Shown here piece after piece: positions 8,084 to 16,814 of a DNA stretch of 40,069 nt. How positions within the stretch are numbered: the stretch's first letter is position 1; each line of letters starts with the position of its first letter. The stretch is taken from NCBI GenBank assembly GCA_023300125.1, contig JALZVY010000090.1, positions 1 through 40,069 of the forward strand, read 5' to 3'. Made by a program: the position numbers and the translations under genes. The notes below the pieces were generated by a model. That model worked only from the letters and a program-made list of their open reading frames with translations. It was not told where the DNA came from and made no database searches. This DNA is from Phycisphaera sp. (GTDB taxonomy: Bacteria; Planctomycetota; Phycisphaerae; Phycisphaerales; Phycisphaeraceae).

Positions 8084-9382
8084 ATGCCGAAACTCAACCC
8101 TCCCAAGGGCACCCGCGATTTCTACCCCGACCAAATGGCCTGGCACCAGCACCTGCTGGACGCCTGGCGTCGGGTGAGTGTGCGCAACGGCTTCGAGCAG
8201 GTCCAAGGCCCGGTCTTCGAGACCCTAGAGCTCTACAAGGTCAAATCGGGCGACGGCATCGTGAGCGAGCTGTTCAGCTTCCGCCGCGCCAACGGCAAGA
8301 CCGATTTCGCGCTGCGCCCCGAATTCACGCCCACCTTGGCCCGCATGGTCGCGGCCAAGGCCAACAGCCTGCCGCGGCCCATCAAGTGGTTCTGCACACC
8401 CAACGCCTGCCGGGCCGAGCGCCCCCAACGCGGGCGCCTGCGCGAGTTCTGGCAATGGAACGTGGACTTGCTGGGCCTCGAAGGCCCGGGCGCCGACGCG
8501 GAAGTGGTCTTCACCTTGCTGGATTTTCTGCAAGAGATCGGCCTGAAGCCCGACGACGCGAAGGTCAAGCTCAGCCACCGCGACGTGGTGGCCCAGGTGC
8601 TGGCGGGGCTGGGATTGGAGCCTGAGCGCACCGATGACGCCTTCAAGCTGCTCGACGCCCGCGACAAAATGGAAGCCGACGCTTTCGCGGCTCAGGCCGC
8701 GGAACTCGGGCTCGACGCCACCGCGGTCGAGCGCTTCACCCAGGTCAGCGGCAAGACCTACGCCATTAGCGACGTCGCGGCGCTGACCGCCGATCTGGGA
8801 CTCAGCGAACCGCCCGCCGATCTGGTCGCGCTGATCGATCAGCTCACCGCCTTTGGCGTGGCCGACTGGTGCGAGATCGACCTGGGCATCGTGCGCGGGC
8901 TGGCCTACTACACCGGGACGGTCTTCGAGGTGCACGAAACCGGCGGCAAGTCGCGTGCTCTGGCCGGCGGCGGGCGCTACGACAAACTCATTGAGCTGTT
9001 CGGCGGCCCCGCGATGCCGGCCGTGGGTTTCGGCATGGGCGACGTGGTGCTAACCAACCTCTTGGAAGACAAGGGCCTGCTGCCCGCCGAACTCGGCGAC
9101 CGCCCCGACGCCTTCGTATTTGCCACCGACGACGCGGGCGCCGCAAGGGTGGCGCCGGTGGTGGCACAGCTCCGCCGCGGCCAGCTGCACGCGCGGATGA
9201 GCTACAAGACCACACGCAACGTGGGCAAGCTGCTCAAAGACGCCGAAAAGGCCCGGGCCCGGTTCGCAGTGCTGGTCGGCGGCGACCAGATCCAGACCAA
9301 GCACCTCGCCACCTCAACCCAGCAGACAGTCAGCCCCGACCAACTGCTTGCGCAACTCAGCCCCAGACCGGGCGCCGACTGA
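8084..9382 (+). CDS. hisS: Histidine--tRNA ligase
   Basis: This class II synthetase charges tRNA-His in the cytoplasm. The 432 residues begin NPPKGTRDFYPDQM (residues 5-18). Motif 2 is seen as CRAERPQRGRLREFWQWNVD (109-128), and the histidine-specific motifs are RGLAYYTGTVFE (271-282) and AGGGRYDKLIE (294-304). A C-terminal anticodon-binding domain occupies roughly residues 340-425. The full domain set argues against the HisZ paralogue, which usually lacks parts of these motifs. A weak hairpin lies just after the stop. Confidence 0.95.
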   Translation: MPKLNPPKGTRDFYPDQMAWHQHLLDAWRRVSVRNGFEQVQGPVFETLELYKVKSGDGIVSELFSFRRANGKTDFALRPEFTPTLARMVAAKANSLPRPIKWFCTPNACRAERPQRGRLREFWQWNVDLLGLEGPGADAEVVFTLLDFLQEIGLKPDDAKVKLSHRDVVAQVLAGLGLEPERTDDAFKLLDARDKMEADAFAAQAAELGLDATAVERFTQVSGKTYAISDVAALTADLGLSEPPADLVALIDQLTAFGVADWCEIDLGIVRGLAYYTGTVFEVHETGGKSRALAGGGRYDKLIELFGGPAMPAVGFGMGDVVLTNLLEDKGLLPAELGDRPDAFVFATDDAGAARVAPVVAQLRRGQLHARMSYKTTRNVGKLLKDAEKARARFAVLVGGDQIQTKHLATSTQQTVSPDQLLAQLSPRPGAD

Positions 9383-9579
9383 CACCTGTCAGCCCGGGGT
9401 GAAAAACCCGGCTTTGGCCGATAATTCTTTGTGTTTGTCGTTGGCCCCAGATGCGATAGGGGCTATCCCCTACGCGTCAAGTGCGCGCGCTATCAACACG
9501 ATATCGAAAGGTGAAAAACGCTCAGGCGCCGTGCGCCAGTTCTACCGCTTTGCGACTACCTGAAAGCAGGGTCATCCCC
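9383..9579 (+). promoter_or_regulatory. Structured leader before the c-di-GMP operon
   Basis: This 197-base gap leads into the barrel/exported protein/GGDEF-EAL operon. It holds the weak hisS hairpin, then TAGGGG-CTAT-CCCCTA (9457-9472) extended by GCG/CGC with one bulge, then GGCGCCGTGCGCC (about 9527-9539). CGATAATTC near 9419-9427 could serve as a -10 region. The ORF could be opened at a GTG at 9481, but that stretch shows no coding character. No riboswitch family was recognised. Confidence 0.4.
9391..9413 (+). terminator. Weak hairpin after hisS
   Basis: AGCCCGGG (9391-9398) can pair with CCCGGCT (9407-9413), leaving one bulged C and an A-rich loop. Only a short TTT follows, so termination would be inefficient. 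Confidence 0.35.
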
Positions 9580-10740
9580 ATGACCGCCTCGCCAACCACG
9601 ATCAAAACCAAACCCCTGAGCGCATGGCGTGCCCGCGCCACCTGTCTGGCCCTCGCCACGGCCCTGGGCCTGATGGCCCACGCCGATGCGCAGCCCCCGA
9701 CCACACTCCAGACCACACCCCTGAGCATCGGCCAACTTGGAGAGACCCAAGCCGAAAACCCCGCGGACGAACGCGAAACGGACGCCACATCGATCCACCA
9801 AACGAACCTAGCCCCTTCCGGATCGAATCTTCGCCTCACCCTCGACCTCGCCACCCGGTTCACCTGGGACGACACCCGCGACGAGGCCGCCAACACCTCC
9901 TTCGTGGGCGTGGACCTGCTGCACGTGTTTTCCGGATCCAGCGGAGACCGGGCCACACTGACGGTACAAGGCTTCTTCACGCACGCGGACGCGTCTTCGG
10001 TCGTGCCCCAGCCGCGTGAAGAAGCCGGCGAGTGGTTTTTGGAATACCGCATCTTGAATCTCAACATCAACCTGCTCGACCAGAGCCGGCTGAACCTGCG
10101 GCTGGGGCATTTTGAACTTCCTTTCGGCCTCGAACAGAACATCAACACCAACGGCACTCTCCGTCAGTTCAGCCACGTAGCGAATCTCGGCTTCAAAACA
10201 GATTGGGGCGCATCGCTCAATGGCATCCTCCATGGCGTGGACTACGAAGTCGGCCTCACCCGCGGCAGCGGCAACGAATGGCTGAACCGCGAACGTCCGT
10301 GGATCGTCTCGGGCCGGCTGGGGGTGAAGCCCAAAGCAGGGCTCTCGGTGGGTGTCGCGGGTTTCAGTGGAGAGGTCCTTGACATCAACACCACCGTGCG
10401 CCGCGAGCGTTTGGGCCTGGATGTCGAACAAGAGCTGGGGCCGTTGACCTTGCTAGGCGAAGTGTCATTGGGCCACGATGAAGACCGCGAAGTCTTCAAT
10501 ACACTTGCAGAAGTGAACTGGCGCACGAGACACGAAGACCTGCTGGTGTATCTCCAGCACCGCTTCTTCGACATCGATACCCCCAACCAAGACGATCCGG
10601 CCACAGGTTTTGCCTTCGGCGCTCGCTGGATCGCGAGCACCCACTGGGCCCTGAGTGCCGCGGTGGAGCAGGACACCGATCAACCCGCCGGCTCGGCCCG
10701 CGGGCGGCGATGGATGATGCAGGCCCGTTACCGCTTCTGA
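9580..10740 (+). CDS. Outer membrane beta-barrel (porin-like) protein
   Basis: This 386-residue protein starts at the ATG at 9580. A signal peptide ends near MAHADA-Q (cleavage around residue 37). After a short linker come alternating amphipathic strands typical of a barrel, for example NLRLTLDLATRFTW, NLRLGHFELPFGLEQN and LLVYLQHRFFDID, and the chain ends in YRF, a usual C-terminal barrel signature with terminal Phe. The stretch LRLGHFELPFGLE resembles phosphate-selective or general porins of the OprP/OprO kind. It is the first gene of an operon, with 17 bases to the next gene. The substrate is unknown. Confidence 0.75.
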   Translation: MTASPTTIKTKPLSAWRARATCLALATALGLMAHADAQPPTTLQTTPLSIGQLGETQAENPADERETDATSIHQTNLAPSGSNLRLTLDLATRFTWDDTRDEAANTSFVGVDLLHVFSGSSGDRATLTVQGFFTHADASSVVPQPREEAGEWFLEYRILNLNINLLDQSRLNLRLGHFELPFGLEQNINTNGTLRQFSHVANLGFKTDWGASLNGILHGVDYEVGLTRGSGNEWLNRERPWIVSGRLGVKPKAGLSVGVAGFSGEVLDINTTVRRERLGLDVEQELGPLTLLGEVSLGHDEDREVFNTLAEVNWRTRHEDLLVYLQHRFFDIDTPNQDDPATGFAFGARWIASTHWALSAAVEQDTDQPAGSARGRRWMMQARYRF

Positions 10741-10757
10741 ATTTAGACCACCACACG

Positions 10758-11828
10758 ATGAAACACGCCCGCACCACCTTCGTCATGACCGCCGCCTTGC
10801 TGGGCAGCCTCACCACCCTCGCACCCGCACCCGAAGCGGACGCCCAGGCGTTCTGTGCGCTGCGCGACCCGACACGACAGGTCTACGACCTTTTCCCCGA
10901 AGCCACGTCTTACCGGTCCATCGTCCGCAGCGTGGACGACAACAGCCGCAACCTCACCGCCCAAGAGCTGCCTTTCACCCTGCACTTCAACGAGTTGGGG
11001 CGTCACACGCTTTATGTGGCGCTGCGTGGCGACATCCCCCTAGGGGTCGTACATGTGAGATCCGAAGCCGGGCGATGGGGCCTGGTTGAGATCGCTTGGG
11101 CACTTTCACTGGACTTGGATGTCGTGGCCTTTCGCTTTCAGCGCTGCCGAGACAGCGGGCACAAAACCATCGAAAGCAGCGCGATCGCATCCGCGTTCAA
11201 GGGTCTGGATTTTCAAAGCCTGCGCGCGATGCTCAACGAAGACGGCGACGAGCTTTCGGCCGCCGCCCAACCCCTCATGGCCGAACAGCCCACGGATGTT
11301 CACCAGCTCATGACCACCACCCTGCGCTCGGCTCTCAAAACGGTGGTGGTCACCAAACTCGTCTGGTCCAGCGACCTCGCGCAGCTTCGCCTGATTGAAG
11401 CAGGCCTCACCGCTTTTCCCAGCGCCGCCAACGTGGAACTCATCCACGATCCTTACGCAAGCCATGGACTCAACGCCGTGCTTCACGGGCAAGTGGGCAC
11501 CTCCAGCGGCATCGACCGCAGCAACGTGGTCGCATTGCTGGTCCGCGACGAACACGGCTCGGTGCTGGGTATGAAATGCCAAACCCCTTGGTCGGCCGGA
11601 GGAGCGCGTGCAAACGTGTGGTGGACCCTCGACGCGACGGATCGCACGCTGACCGCGGTGACCGCAGATACCGACGCCGCCGAAGCCTTCGGGGCCCTGC
11701 GCGGCCACCACATCGCGGATTTCGAGAGGTGCTCCACCGCGGTCGAACTCGCAGGCAAGGAATTCATGGTGATGGCCAACGCCTGCCTCGATGCCGTGAT
11801 CCAGCAAGCCGCGAGTGTCGAGCCATGA
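10758..11828 (+). CDS. Exported protein of unknown function, c-di-GMP operon
   Basis: This 356-residue protein has a signal peptide ending near ADAQA (about residue 31). The next segment, CALRDPTRQVYDLFPEAT, and the conserved-looking LPFTLHFNELGRHTLYVAL (71-89) and GRWGLVEIAWALSLDL (105-120) suggest a compact periplasmic domain. HKTIESSAIASAF (135-147) is faintly reminiscent of the flavinylation site of FMN-binding domains, but the usual S-G-A-T residues are not all kept. The C-terminal half (about 190-350) is unfamiliar. It sits between a barrel gene and a GGDEF-EAL gene, whose ATG overlaps its TGA by four bases, so the three are probably made together. Function cannot be named. Confidence 0.7.
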   Translation: MKHARTTFVMTAALLGSLTTLAPAPEADAQAFCALRDPTRQVYDLFPEATSYRSIVRSVDDNSRNLTAQELPFTLHFNELGRHTLYVALRGDIPLGVVHVRSEAGRWGLVEIAWALSLDLDVVAFRFQRCRDSGHKTIESSAIASAFKGLDFQSLRAMLNEDGDELSAAAQPLMAEQPTDVHQLMTTTLRSALKTVVVTKLVWSSDLAQLRLIEAGLTAFPSAANVELIHDPYASHGLNAVLHGQVGTSSGIDRSNVVALLVRDEHGSVLGMKCQTPWSAGGARANVWWTLDATDRTLTAVTADTDAAEAFGALRGHHIADFERCSTAVELAGKEFMVMANACLDAVIQQAASVEP

Positions 11829-14449
11829 ATATCAGCCGCTCCATTCTGTTACTGATCGCAGTATGCACCGCCGGCGGACTGACCCTGGCCGCAGGTCTTT
11901 ACAGCGCGCACCACAAGCTGGGTCTCAAGGTCGCCCACCGCGACGCATTGGCACTGGCCGAACACCAAGCCGACCGCCTGGACGAGAGCCTTCAGCAATG
12001 GCTGCTTTGGAGCGACCTGATCCTGGGCAATGGAAACACTTACCTGACCAAAGGGGCTCTCGACCACGCCAAGCTCCTACACCGCGTGATCGATACCCTG
12101 CAAAGTGGCCCCGCGGGCACCTTGGGCAGCGAGGAAATAACCGCCCTGAAAAGCTTCGTCGACGACCATTCCCAACGGCTTGATCTGGTGGCCCAGGGCG
12201 GGGATCCGGCGGCGCTCAATACCCTGCTCAACACCCTAGACCGCGAATCGCCCTCCGCGATCACGAACCAGCAAAACCTTGTCCGGGCCGTCTCTCGCGG
12301 CAGCGCCGCGCACCGCAAAGTCCTCGCGAAAGCACAAGTCACCACCCAGCGGCTGTCGATCGGATTGGTCTTGCTTTACGTGGCGGTGGTACTGATTGCC
12401 TACCGCTATACCACCGTCGGCCTGATCGAGCCGATGCGCTCATTGACCCGCGCTGCCGCCGACCCCGACTTGTCGTCCCAAGCTTTTTCGTCGTCCAAGC
12501 GCGGCCCCTTGGAAATCCGTCAACTCGCAGAAACCCTCGCCGGATTTTCCCAAGAAATACAAAGCCGCATCGACGAACTCAACGACACCAACCGCTCACT
12601 CAACACCGAGGTCCAAGAACGCCAGCACGCCGAAAAATCGTTGCGGGATAGCCAAGCGGCGCTAAAGCGCAACGAACAACGTTTCCGTGCCATCTTTTCG
12701 CAATCCAACGACGGCATTTTCGTGGTCGATATGGAGGCGGACATTTATCGCGATGTGAACCCGCAAGCCTGCGCAATGATGGGCTATGACCGCGAAGAGT
12801 TGCTGACCCTCGGCCCCACCCACTTCCACGCCCACGAACTCGACCGCCTGCAGGCGTTCAAGAACCAAATCTACGCCAACCAACGCGGGCGCTCCGACGA
12901 ACTCAGCTGCCTCACAAAGAGCGGAGACTTGCTTCCGGTTGAGGTCTCCGCCTCCACGTTCGTCACTGCGGAGGGCAAGACACGCCTCTTGGCCATGGTC
13001 CGCGATATCAGCGACCGCAAAGAATCAGAAAACGAGCGGCAGGCGATGCATGAGCGTCTTCACGCCCACGCGACAGAACTCGAAAGCCAGCGTAAACAGC
13101 TGGTCAGCGAGATGGAGCAGCGCCAAGCCGCCCAGCTTCAACTCGAGCACGACGCCAGCCACGACGCACTCACCCATCTCCCCAACCGGCGTTGGTTCAA
13201 GCAGCGGTTGAACCAGCGCAGCGACCAACCGGTCACCTTGCTCTTCATCGATCTGGACGACTTTAAGCTCGTCAACGATAGTCTGGGTCATGACGCAGGC
13301 GACATGCTGCTGGTCGAAACAGCCAAGCGCCTTCGCGCCTGCCTGGCACAGCTGGATTGCGGTGTGGCCGCTCGGCTGGGCGGCGACGAATTCGTGGTCA
13401 TGATCGAGAGTCAAAAATTGACCTGCGATACCGAAGATGCCGCCCGGATGCTTCAAGATCGGCTTGCTGAACCCATGATGATCTTCGGCCAAGAAGTCTC
13501 GGTGGGCATCAGCATCGGCATCGCCGGGGGCGCCGACGCACCGGCCGATGGAGAAGATCTTCTGCGCGACGCCGACACGGCGATGTACCGGGCCAAGCTC
13601 TCGGGCAAAGCCCGCCACGCGGTATTCGACCAGAGCATGCACGACGAAAACGCGGCCCGCCTGGCTCTGGAGAACGACCTACGTCACGCGGTCCTCCACG
13701 ACGCGTTTGAAATTGCTTATCAACCCCTGCTGAACCTCAAGGACGCCCGAATCGCGTCCTTCGAAGCCTTGGCGCGTTGGGATCGTCCCGGCCACGGCTA
13801 CGTCTCGCCAGCAGATTTCATCCCGCTGGCCGAAGAACTCAACCTCATTGTCCCCCTGGGTGCATTTGTGCTTGCTCAGGCGTGCCAAGAACTCGTGCGC
13901 TTCAACGCCCAGCGTTCGCCCGATGACCCGGTCACCATGGCCGTCAACGTATCACGCAAGCAGCTCATCAAGCCCGGCTTCGTCGAGGATGTCCGGCGAA
14001 CACTGGATGAAGCCGGCGTCCGCCCTGAACATATCACCATCGAAGTCACCGAATCGATGATCATGGCCGACCCCGAGACCGCACGCTCGACCCTCCAGGG
14101 CCTGGTCGAACTCGGAGTTCGCACCGCCATGGACGACTTTGGCACCGGCTACTCGTCGCTTTGCTGCCTCAATGAGATCCCGCTAGACGTGCTGAAAATC
14201 GATCAGGCATTCATCTCTAATCTGGACGGCAACATTGAGCATTCCGCGATCATTAACGCCATCATCACCCTCGCGGACCACCTCAAACTCGAAGTGGTTG
14301 CAGAAGGCATTGAGACCCTCCATCAAATGGCCCAGGTGTTGGCCCTTGGCTGTGCCTACGGGCAGGGATACCTGTTTTCGAAACCCGTGCCCGCTGACGA
14401 CGCGCGTGCGATAATCAATACCCAGTTCAACTCCCGCAGCTGCGCATGA
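11825..14449 (+). CDS. Membrane GGDEF-EAL protein with periplasmic sensor and PAS
   Basis: This 874-residue inner membrane protein should make and/or break cyclic-di-GMP. A first helix (about 5-25) and a second (about 177-195) enclose a ~150-residue periplasmic domain rich in helices. A HAMP-like and coiled segment leads to a PAS domain (about 285-396), a second coil, then GGDEF (519-523, intact) and EAL (647-649). The EAL half keeps NVSRKQL, EVTES, DDFGTGYSS (770-778), LKID and EGIE (827-830), so it looks active as a phosphodiesterase. The inhibitory RxxD site is absent: AQLD replaces it. The ATG at 11825 overlaps the preceding stop (ATGA). The longer frame from 11576 is only read-through within the previous gene. 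Confidence 0.92.
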   Translation: MNISRSILLLIAVCTAGGLTLAAGLYSAHHKLGLKVAHRDALALAEHQADRLDESLQQWLLWSDLILGNGNTYLTKGALDHAKLLHRVIDTLQSGPAGTLGSEEITALKSFVDDHSQRLDLVAQGGDPAALNTLLNTLDRESPSAITNQQNLVRAVSRGSAAHRKVLAKAQVTTQRLSIGLVLLYVAVVLIAYRYTTVGLIEPMRSLTRAAADPDLSSQAFSSSKRGPLEIRQLAETLAGFSQEIQSRIDELNDTNRSLNTEVQERQHAEKSLRDSQAALKRNEQRFRAIFSQSNDGIFVVDMEADIYRDVNPQACAMMGYDREELLTLGPTHFHAHELDRLQAFKNQIYANQRGRSDELSCLTKSGDLLPVEVSASTFVTAEGKTRLLAMVRDISDRKESENERQAMHERLHAHATELESQRKQLVSEMEQRQAAQLQLEHDASHDALTHLPNRRWFKQRLNQRSDQPVTLLFIDLDDFKLVNDSLGHDAGDMLLVETAKRLRACLAQLDCGVAARLGGDEFVVMIESQKLTCDTEDAARMLQDRLAEPMMIFGQEVSVGISIGIAGGADAPADGEDLLRDADTAMYRAKLSGKARHAVFDQSMHDENAARLALENDLRHAVLHDAFEIAYQPLLNLKDARIASFEALARWDRPGHGYVSPADFIPLAEELNLIVPLGAFVLAQACQELVRFNAQRSPDDPVTMAVNVSRKQLIKPGFVEDVRRTLDEAGVRPEHITIEVTESMIMADPETARSTLQGLVELGVRTAMDDFGTGYSSLCCLNEIPLDVLKIDQAFISNLDGNIEHSAIINAIITLADHLKLEVVAEGIETLHQMAQVLALGCAYGQGYLFSKPVPADDARAIINTQFNSRSCA

Positions 14450-14671
14450 TCACGAAGCGATCCTGCGAATCCCGGCCGTGTCGCGCAGGCAGAGGCAAGG
14501 TACCCCGGGCACGCAGCAAGCGATCGCCCATGGTTTGTTTGGCGTAATGCCCTACGGCCTTGGCGCCCCACGCCAAGCACCAGCACTTCGATCCGTACAT
14601 TCACAGATGAAAGACGTAAAACACGCCATGAAAGCGTGTGGACAGACCCCGCCAGATGTGCGGCACATGAA
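14450..14671. other. Intergenic, 3' side of the GGDEF-EAL gene
   Basis: No gene is seen. CTTGGCG (14559-14565) and CGCCAAG (14571-14577) form a 7 bp hairpin without a T run, and CACGC/GCGTG forms another near 14623-14639. Either may end the operon transcript. Confidence 0.35.
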
Positions 14672-14941
14672 TCAACCCGCGTGAGCTTCGCGCTGACGGT
14701 TCAGGCAGCGTTCCAACTCGCGGCGGGCTTCGGCTTCGCCACGGGCCCAACCTCGAGCCATCGTGCGCATGCGTTTTTTTACCGCCACGCTGACAGGCAA
14801 CTCGGCGATTTGCTCAAGGCAGCGCGTCTCACCAAAAGGCGCGGTGAGGATCAGCCGTTCAACGCGACGAAAGGCGCGGGCCCCACGGGCCGCAGGGGTG
14901 AAACGGTTCGATTTCTTCGCTTTGGGGGAGATGCTGTTCAC
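14672..14941 (-). CDS. Hypothetical basic protein
   Basis: This 89-residue frame starts at GTG 14941 and is rich in Arg, Ala and Glu, with a likely helical C-terminal half (ARGWARGEAEARRELERC). Its codon use (GAG, CTG, ATC, GCC) resembles the neighbours, which is why it is listed. No domain is recognised and no ribosome binding site is clear. The start lies 32 bases after the stop of another small frame on the same strand. It may be a remnant or not a gene at all. Confidence 0.35.
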   Translation of the reverse strand: MNSISPKAKKSNRFTPAARGARAFRRVERLILTAPFGETRCLEQIAELPVSVAVKKRMRTMARGWARGEAEARRELERCLNRQREAHAG

Positions 14942-14973
14942 AATGTTTTAATTCGGCAGGCCGTGCGTCTCAG

Positions 14974-15138
14974 TTAAGTCCGCGCCCAAAGAACACGCCA
15001 CCCCTTACCCGATCGGCGCTGCGCGTCCGGTAGCGCGTGCGCAACGACCGGCTCAAGCTCAGCCAAGACGGCCAGCGCCTCTGGGCTTTTTTCATCCGCG
15101 GCCTTGCGGCACCACTGCATCGCCTGAACTTGGCCCAC
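14974..15138 (-). CDS. Doubtful small protein, Sel1-like fragment
   Basis: From a GTG at 15138 the frame encodes about 54 residues beginning VGQVQAMQWCRKAADE. The pattern QWCRKAAD..SPEALAVLAEL is reminiscent of a single Sel1/TPR-type helix pair. The frame lies downstream of the leuC terminator, so it would need its own promoter. It could be a decayed end of a longer gene. Confidence 0.2.
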   Translation of the reverse strand: MGQVQAMQWCRKAADEKSPEALAVLAELEPVVAHALPDAQRRSGKGWRVLWART

Positions 15139-15181
15139 GCGGGCCCGGCCTGCCGTGCGCTTTTCATTTGTGGCGGGACAC

Positions 15182-15210
15182 AAAAAAACCACGGCCCGTG
15201 GACCGTGGTT
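15182..15210 (-). terminator. Intrinsic terminator of leuC
   Basis: On the minus strand AACCACGG (15203-15210) and CCGTGGTT (15187-15194) form an 8 bp stem around an 8-base loop, and the stem runs directly into seven T. It lies about 30 bases beyond the leuC stop. Confidence 0.85.
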
Positions 15211-15239
15211 CGTGGTGTGGGATCCGGTTTCAGCAGCCC

Positions 15240-16652
15240 TTACAGCACGCCGGCCGAGCCGGTGAGGATCGGCTCGCTGACGAACTCGCGGGGGTCGGTG
15301 ACTTTGCCCGTGAGGGCGCTGGCCGCGGCGGTCAGCGGGCTGGCGAGGTAGACGCCGGCTTCTTTGTGGCCCATACGGCCCGGGAAGTTGCGGTTGGTGG
15401 TGCTGATGCAGGCCTTGGGCTCGTTCAGGCGGCCGAAGGTGTCGCTGGGGCCACCCAGGCAGGCGCTGCAGCCCGATGGGCCGATGGTGCAGCCGGCTTT
15501 TTCGAGCGCGGCGTACACGCTGGGCTCGCCGTCTTTGACTTTCTCGCCGTCCAGGCCCAGGGTGAGCATGTCTTGGTGGACTTCGGTGCTGCCGGGCACG
15601 ACGAAGGTGGGGATCTTGACCTGGTTTCCGTTGAGGATGTTGGCGGCCATGATCATGTCGGTGATCTTGCCGCCGGTGCAGCTGCCGATGTAGGCCTGAT
15701 CCAGCTCAACGTCGCTGCAGTTGCGGGCGGTGTCTTTGTTATCCGGGCTGTGGGGCTTGGCGACCATGGGCTCCATGGTGCTCAGGTCCCATTCGTGCTC
15801 GAAGACGTAGTTGCAGCCCGGGTCGTCTTTGAACACTTCCCATTCCGGGCGGTTCGAACGGGCCTGGACATAGTCCAGGGTCTTCTGGTCCACGTCGCAC
15901 ACGCCGTTTTTGCCACCGGCTTCGATGGCCATGTTGGTCAGGGTCATGCGGTCTTCGAGGGTGAGGCTGCTGATGCCTTCGCCGGCGAAGTACATGGTCT
16001 TGTAGGTGGCCCCGGCCACGCCGATCTCACCGATGACCGCCAGGATCAGGTCTTTGGCGGTCAGGTAGGGGGGGATTTCACCATGGAAGGTGAACTTCAT
16101 GGTGGGCGGGGTTTTCAGCCAGGTCTTGCCCGTGCCCATGGTGAAGGCGGCGTCGGTGTTGCCCACGCCGCTGGCAAACTGGCCGAAGGCCCCGGCGGTG
16201 CAGGTGTGGCTGTCGGTGCCCAGCAGGATCTCACCCGGGCGGCAGTGGCCTTCTTCGGGCAGGGCTTTATGGCACACGCCCTTGTAGTTGGTCTTGGTCG
16301 GGTCGCGGTAGGGATTGGGCATGCCCGACCCCTCGTCGGTGTCCAAGAAGTCCGGATCGTAGTAGTACTTAATGTCCTGCTCTTTCACGAAGTCACGCAG
16401 GATCTGGATGTTACGGTGGCACTTGCCGTCGGCGGTGAAGATGTAGTGGTCGGGGATGATGGGGATCCGGGTCTTGTCCCAGACCTTGGCGTCGGGGCCG
16501 AATTCCTTCTTGAAGATGCCGATGGTGCCCGGGCCGCAGACGTCGTGGGTCATCAGCACGTCCACATTGACCCAGACGTTCTCGCCGGGGGTCACGGACG
16601 TCTTCCCCGCGTGGGCGGCAAAGATCTTCTCGGTCATGGTCATCTTGGGCAT
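15240..16652 (-). CDS. leuC: 3-isopropylmalate dehydratase large subunit
   Basis: With LeuD this 4Fe-4S enzyme isomerises 2- to 3-isopropylmalate in leucine synthesis. The 470 residues start at the ATG at 16652 (MPKMTMTEKIFAAHAG), with GGAG seven bases upstream. Cluster ligands are Cys325 in YIGSCTGGK (321-329) and Cys395 and Cys398 in GPSGCSACLGGPSD (391-404). LLGTDSHTCTAGAFG (143-157) and TTNRNFPGRMG (418-428) are family signatures. The SCTGGK and CSACLGG forms recall the plant/cyanobacterial branch rather than the Escherichia coli type (SCTNG, CSMC); this is from memory. No leuD lies beside it. A longer open frame upstream runs antisense through the TolC-like gene and is not coding. A terminator follows. 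Confidence 0.95.
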   Translation of the reverse strand: MPKMTMTEKIFAAHAGKTSVTPGENVWVNVDVLMTHDVCGPGTIGIFKKEFGPDAKVWDKTRIPIIPDHYIFTADGKCHRNIQILRDFVKEQDIKYYYDPDFLDTDEGSGMPNPYRDPTKTNYKGVCHKALPEEGHCRPGEILLGTDSHTCTAGAFGQFASGVGNTDAAFTMGTGKTWLKTPPTMKFTFHGEIPPYLTAKDLILAVIGEIGVAGATYKTMYFAGEGISSLTLEDRMTLTNMAIEAGGKNGVCDVDQKTLDYVQARSNRPEWEVFKDDPGCNYVFEHEWDLSTMEPMVAKPHSPDNKDTARNCSDVELDQAYIGSCTGGKITDMIMAANILNGNQVKIPTFVVPGSTEVHQDMLTLGLDGEKVKDGEPSVYAALEKAGCTIGPSGCSACLGGPSDTFGRLNEPKACISTTNRNFPGRMGHKEAGVYLASPLTAAASALTGKVTDPREFVSEPILTGSAGVL

Positions 16653-16814
16653 CGGTCGGCTCCACGGCGCGGCCCAGATGGCCGACGAGGGGAAGAAGGT
16701 GTTCAAAACAGGGGACGTGGACGGGGGTCCAGACTCCATCATAGCCCCTGGCTCGCGGGGGCCCCCAGCGGCCCGGCTCCCGTAAAGCTGGGCAAAGAGC
16801 GTTATCATCCCACG

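Noticed and set aside
9383..9579. Cyclic-di-GMP (GEMM) riboswitch before the GGDEF-EAL operon
   Set aside because: The GCAAACC and GGGACGCAAAGCC signatures are absent.
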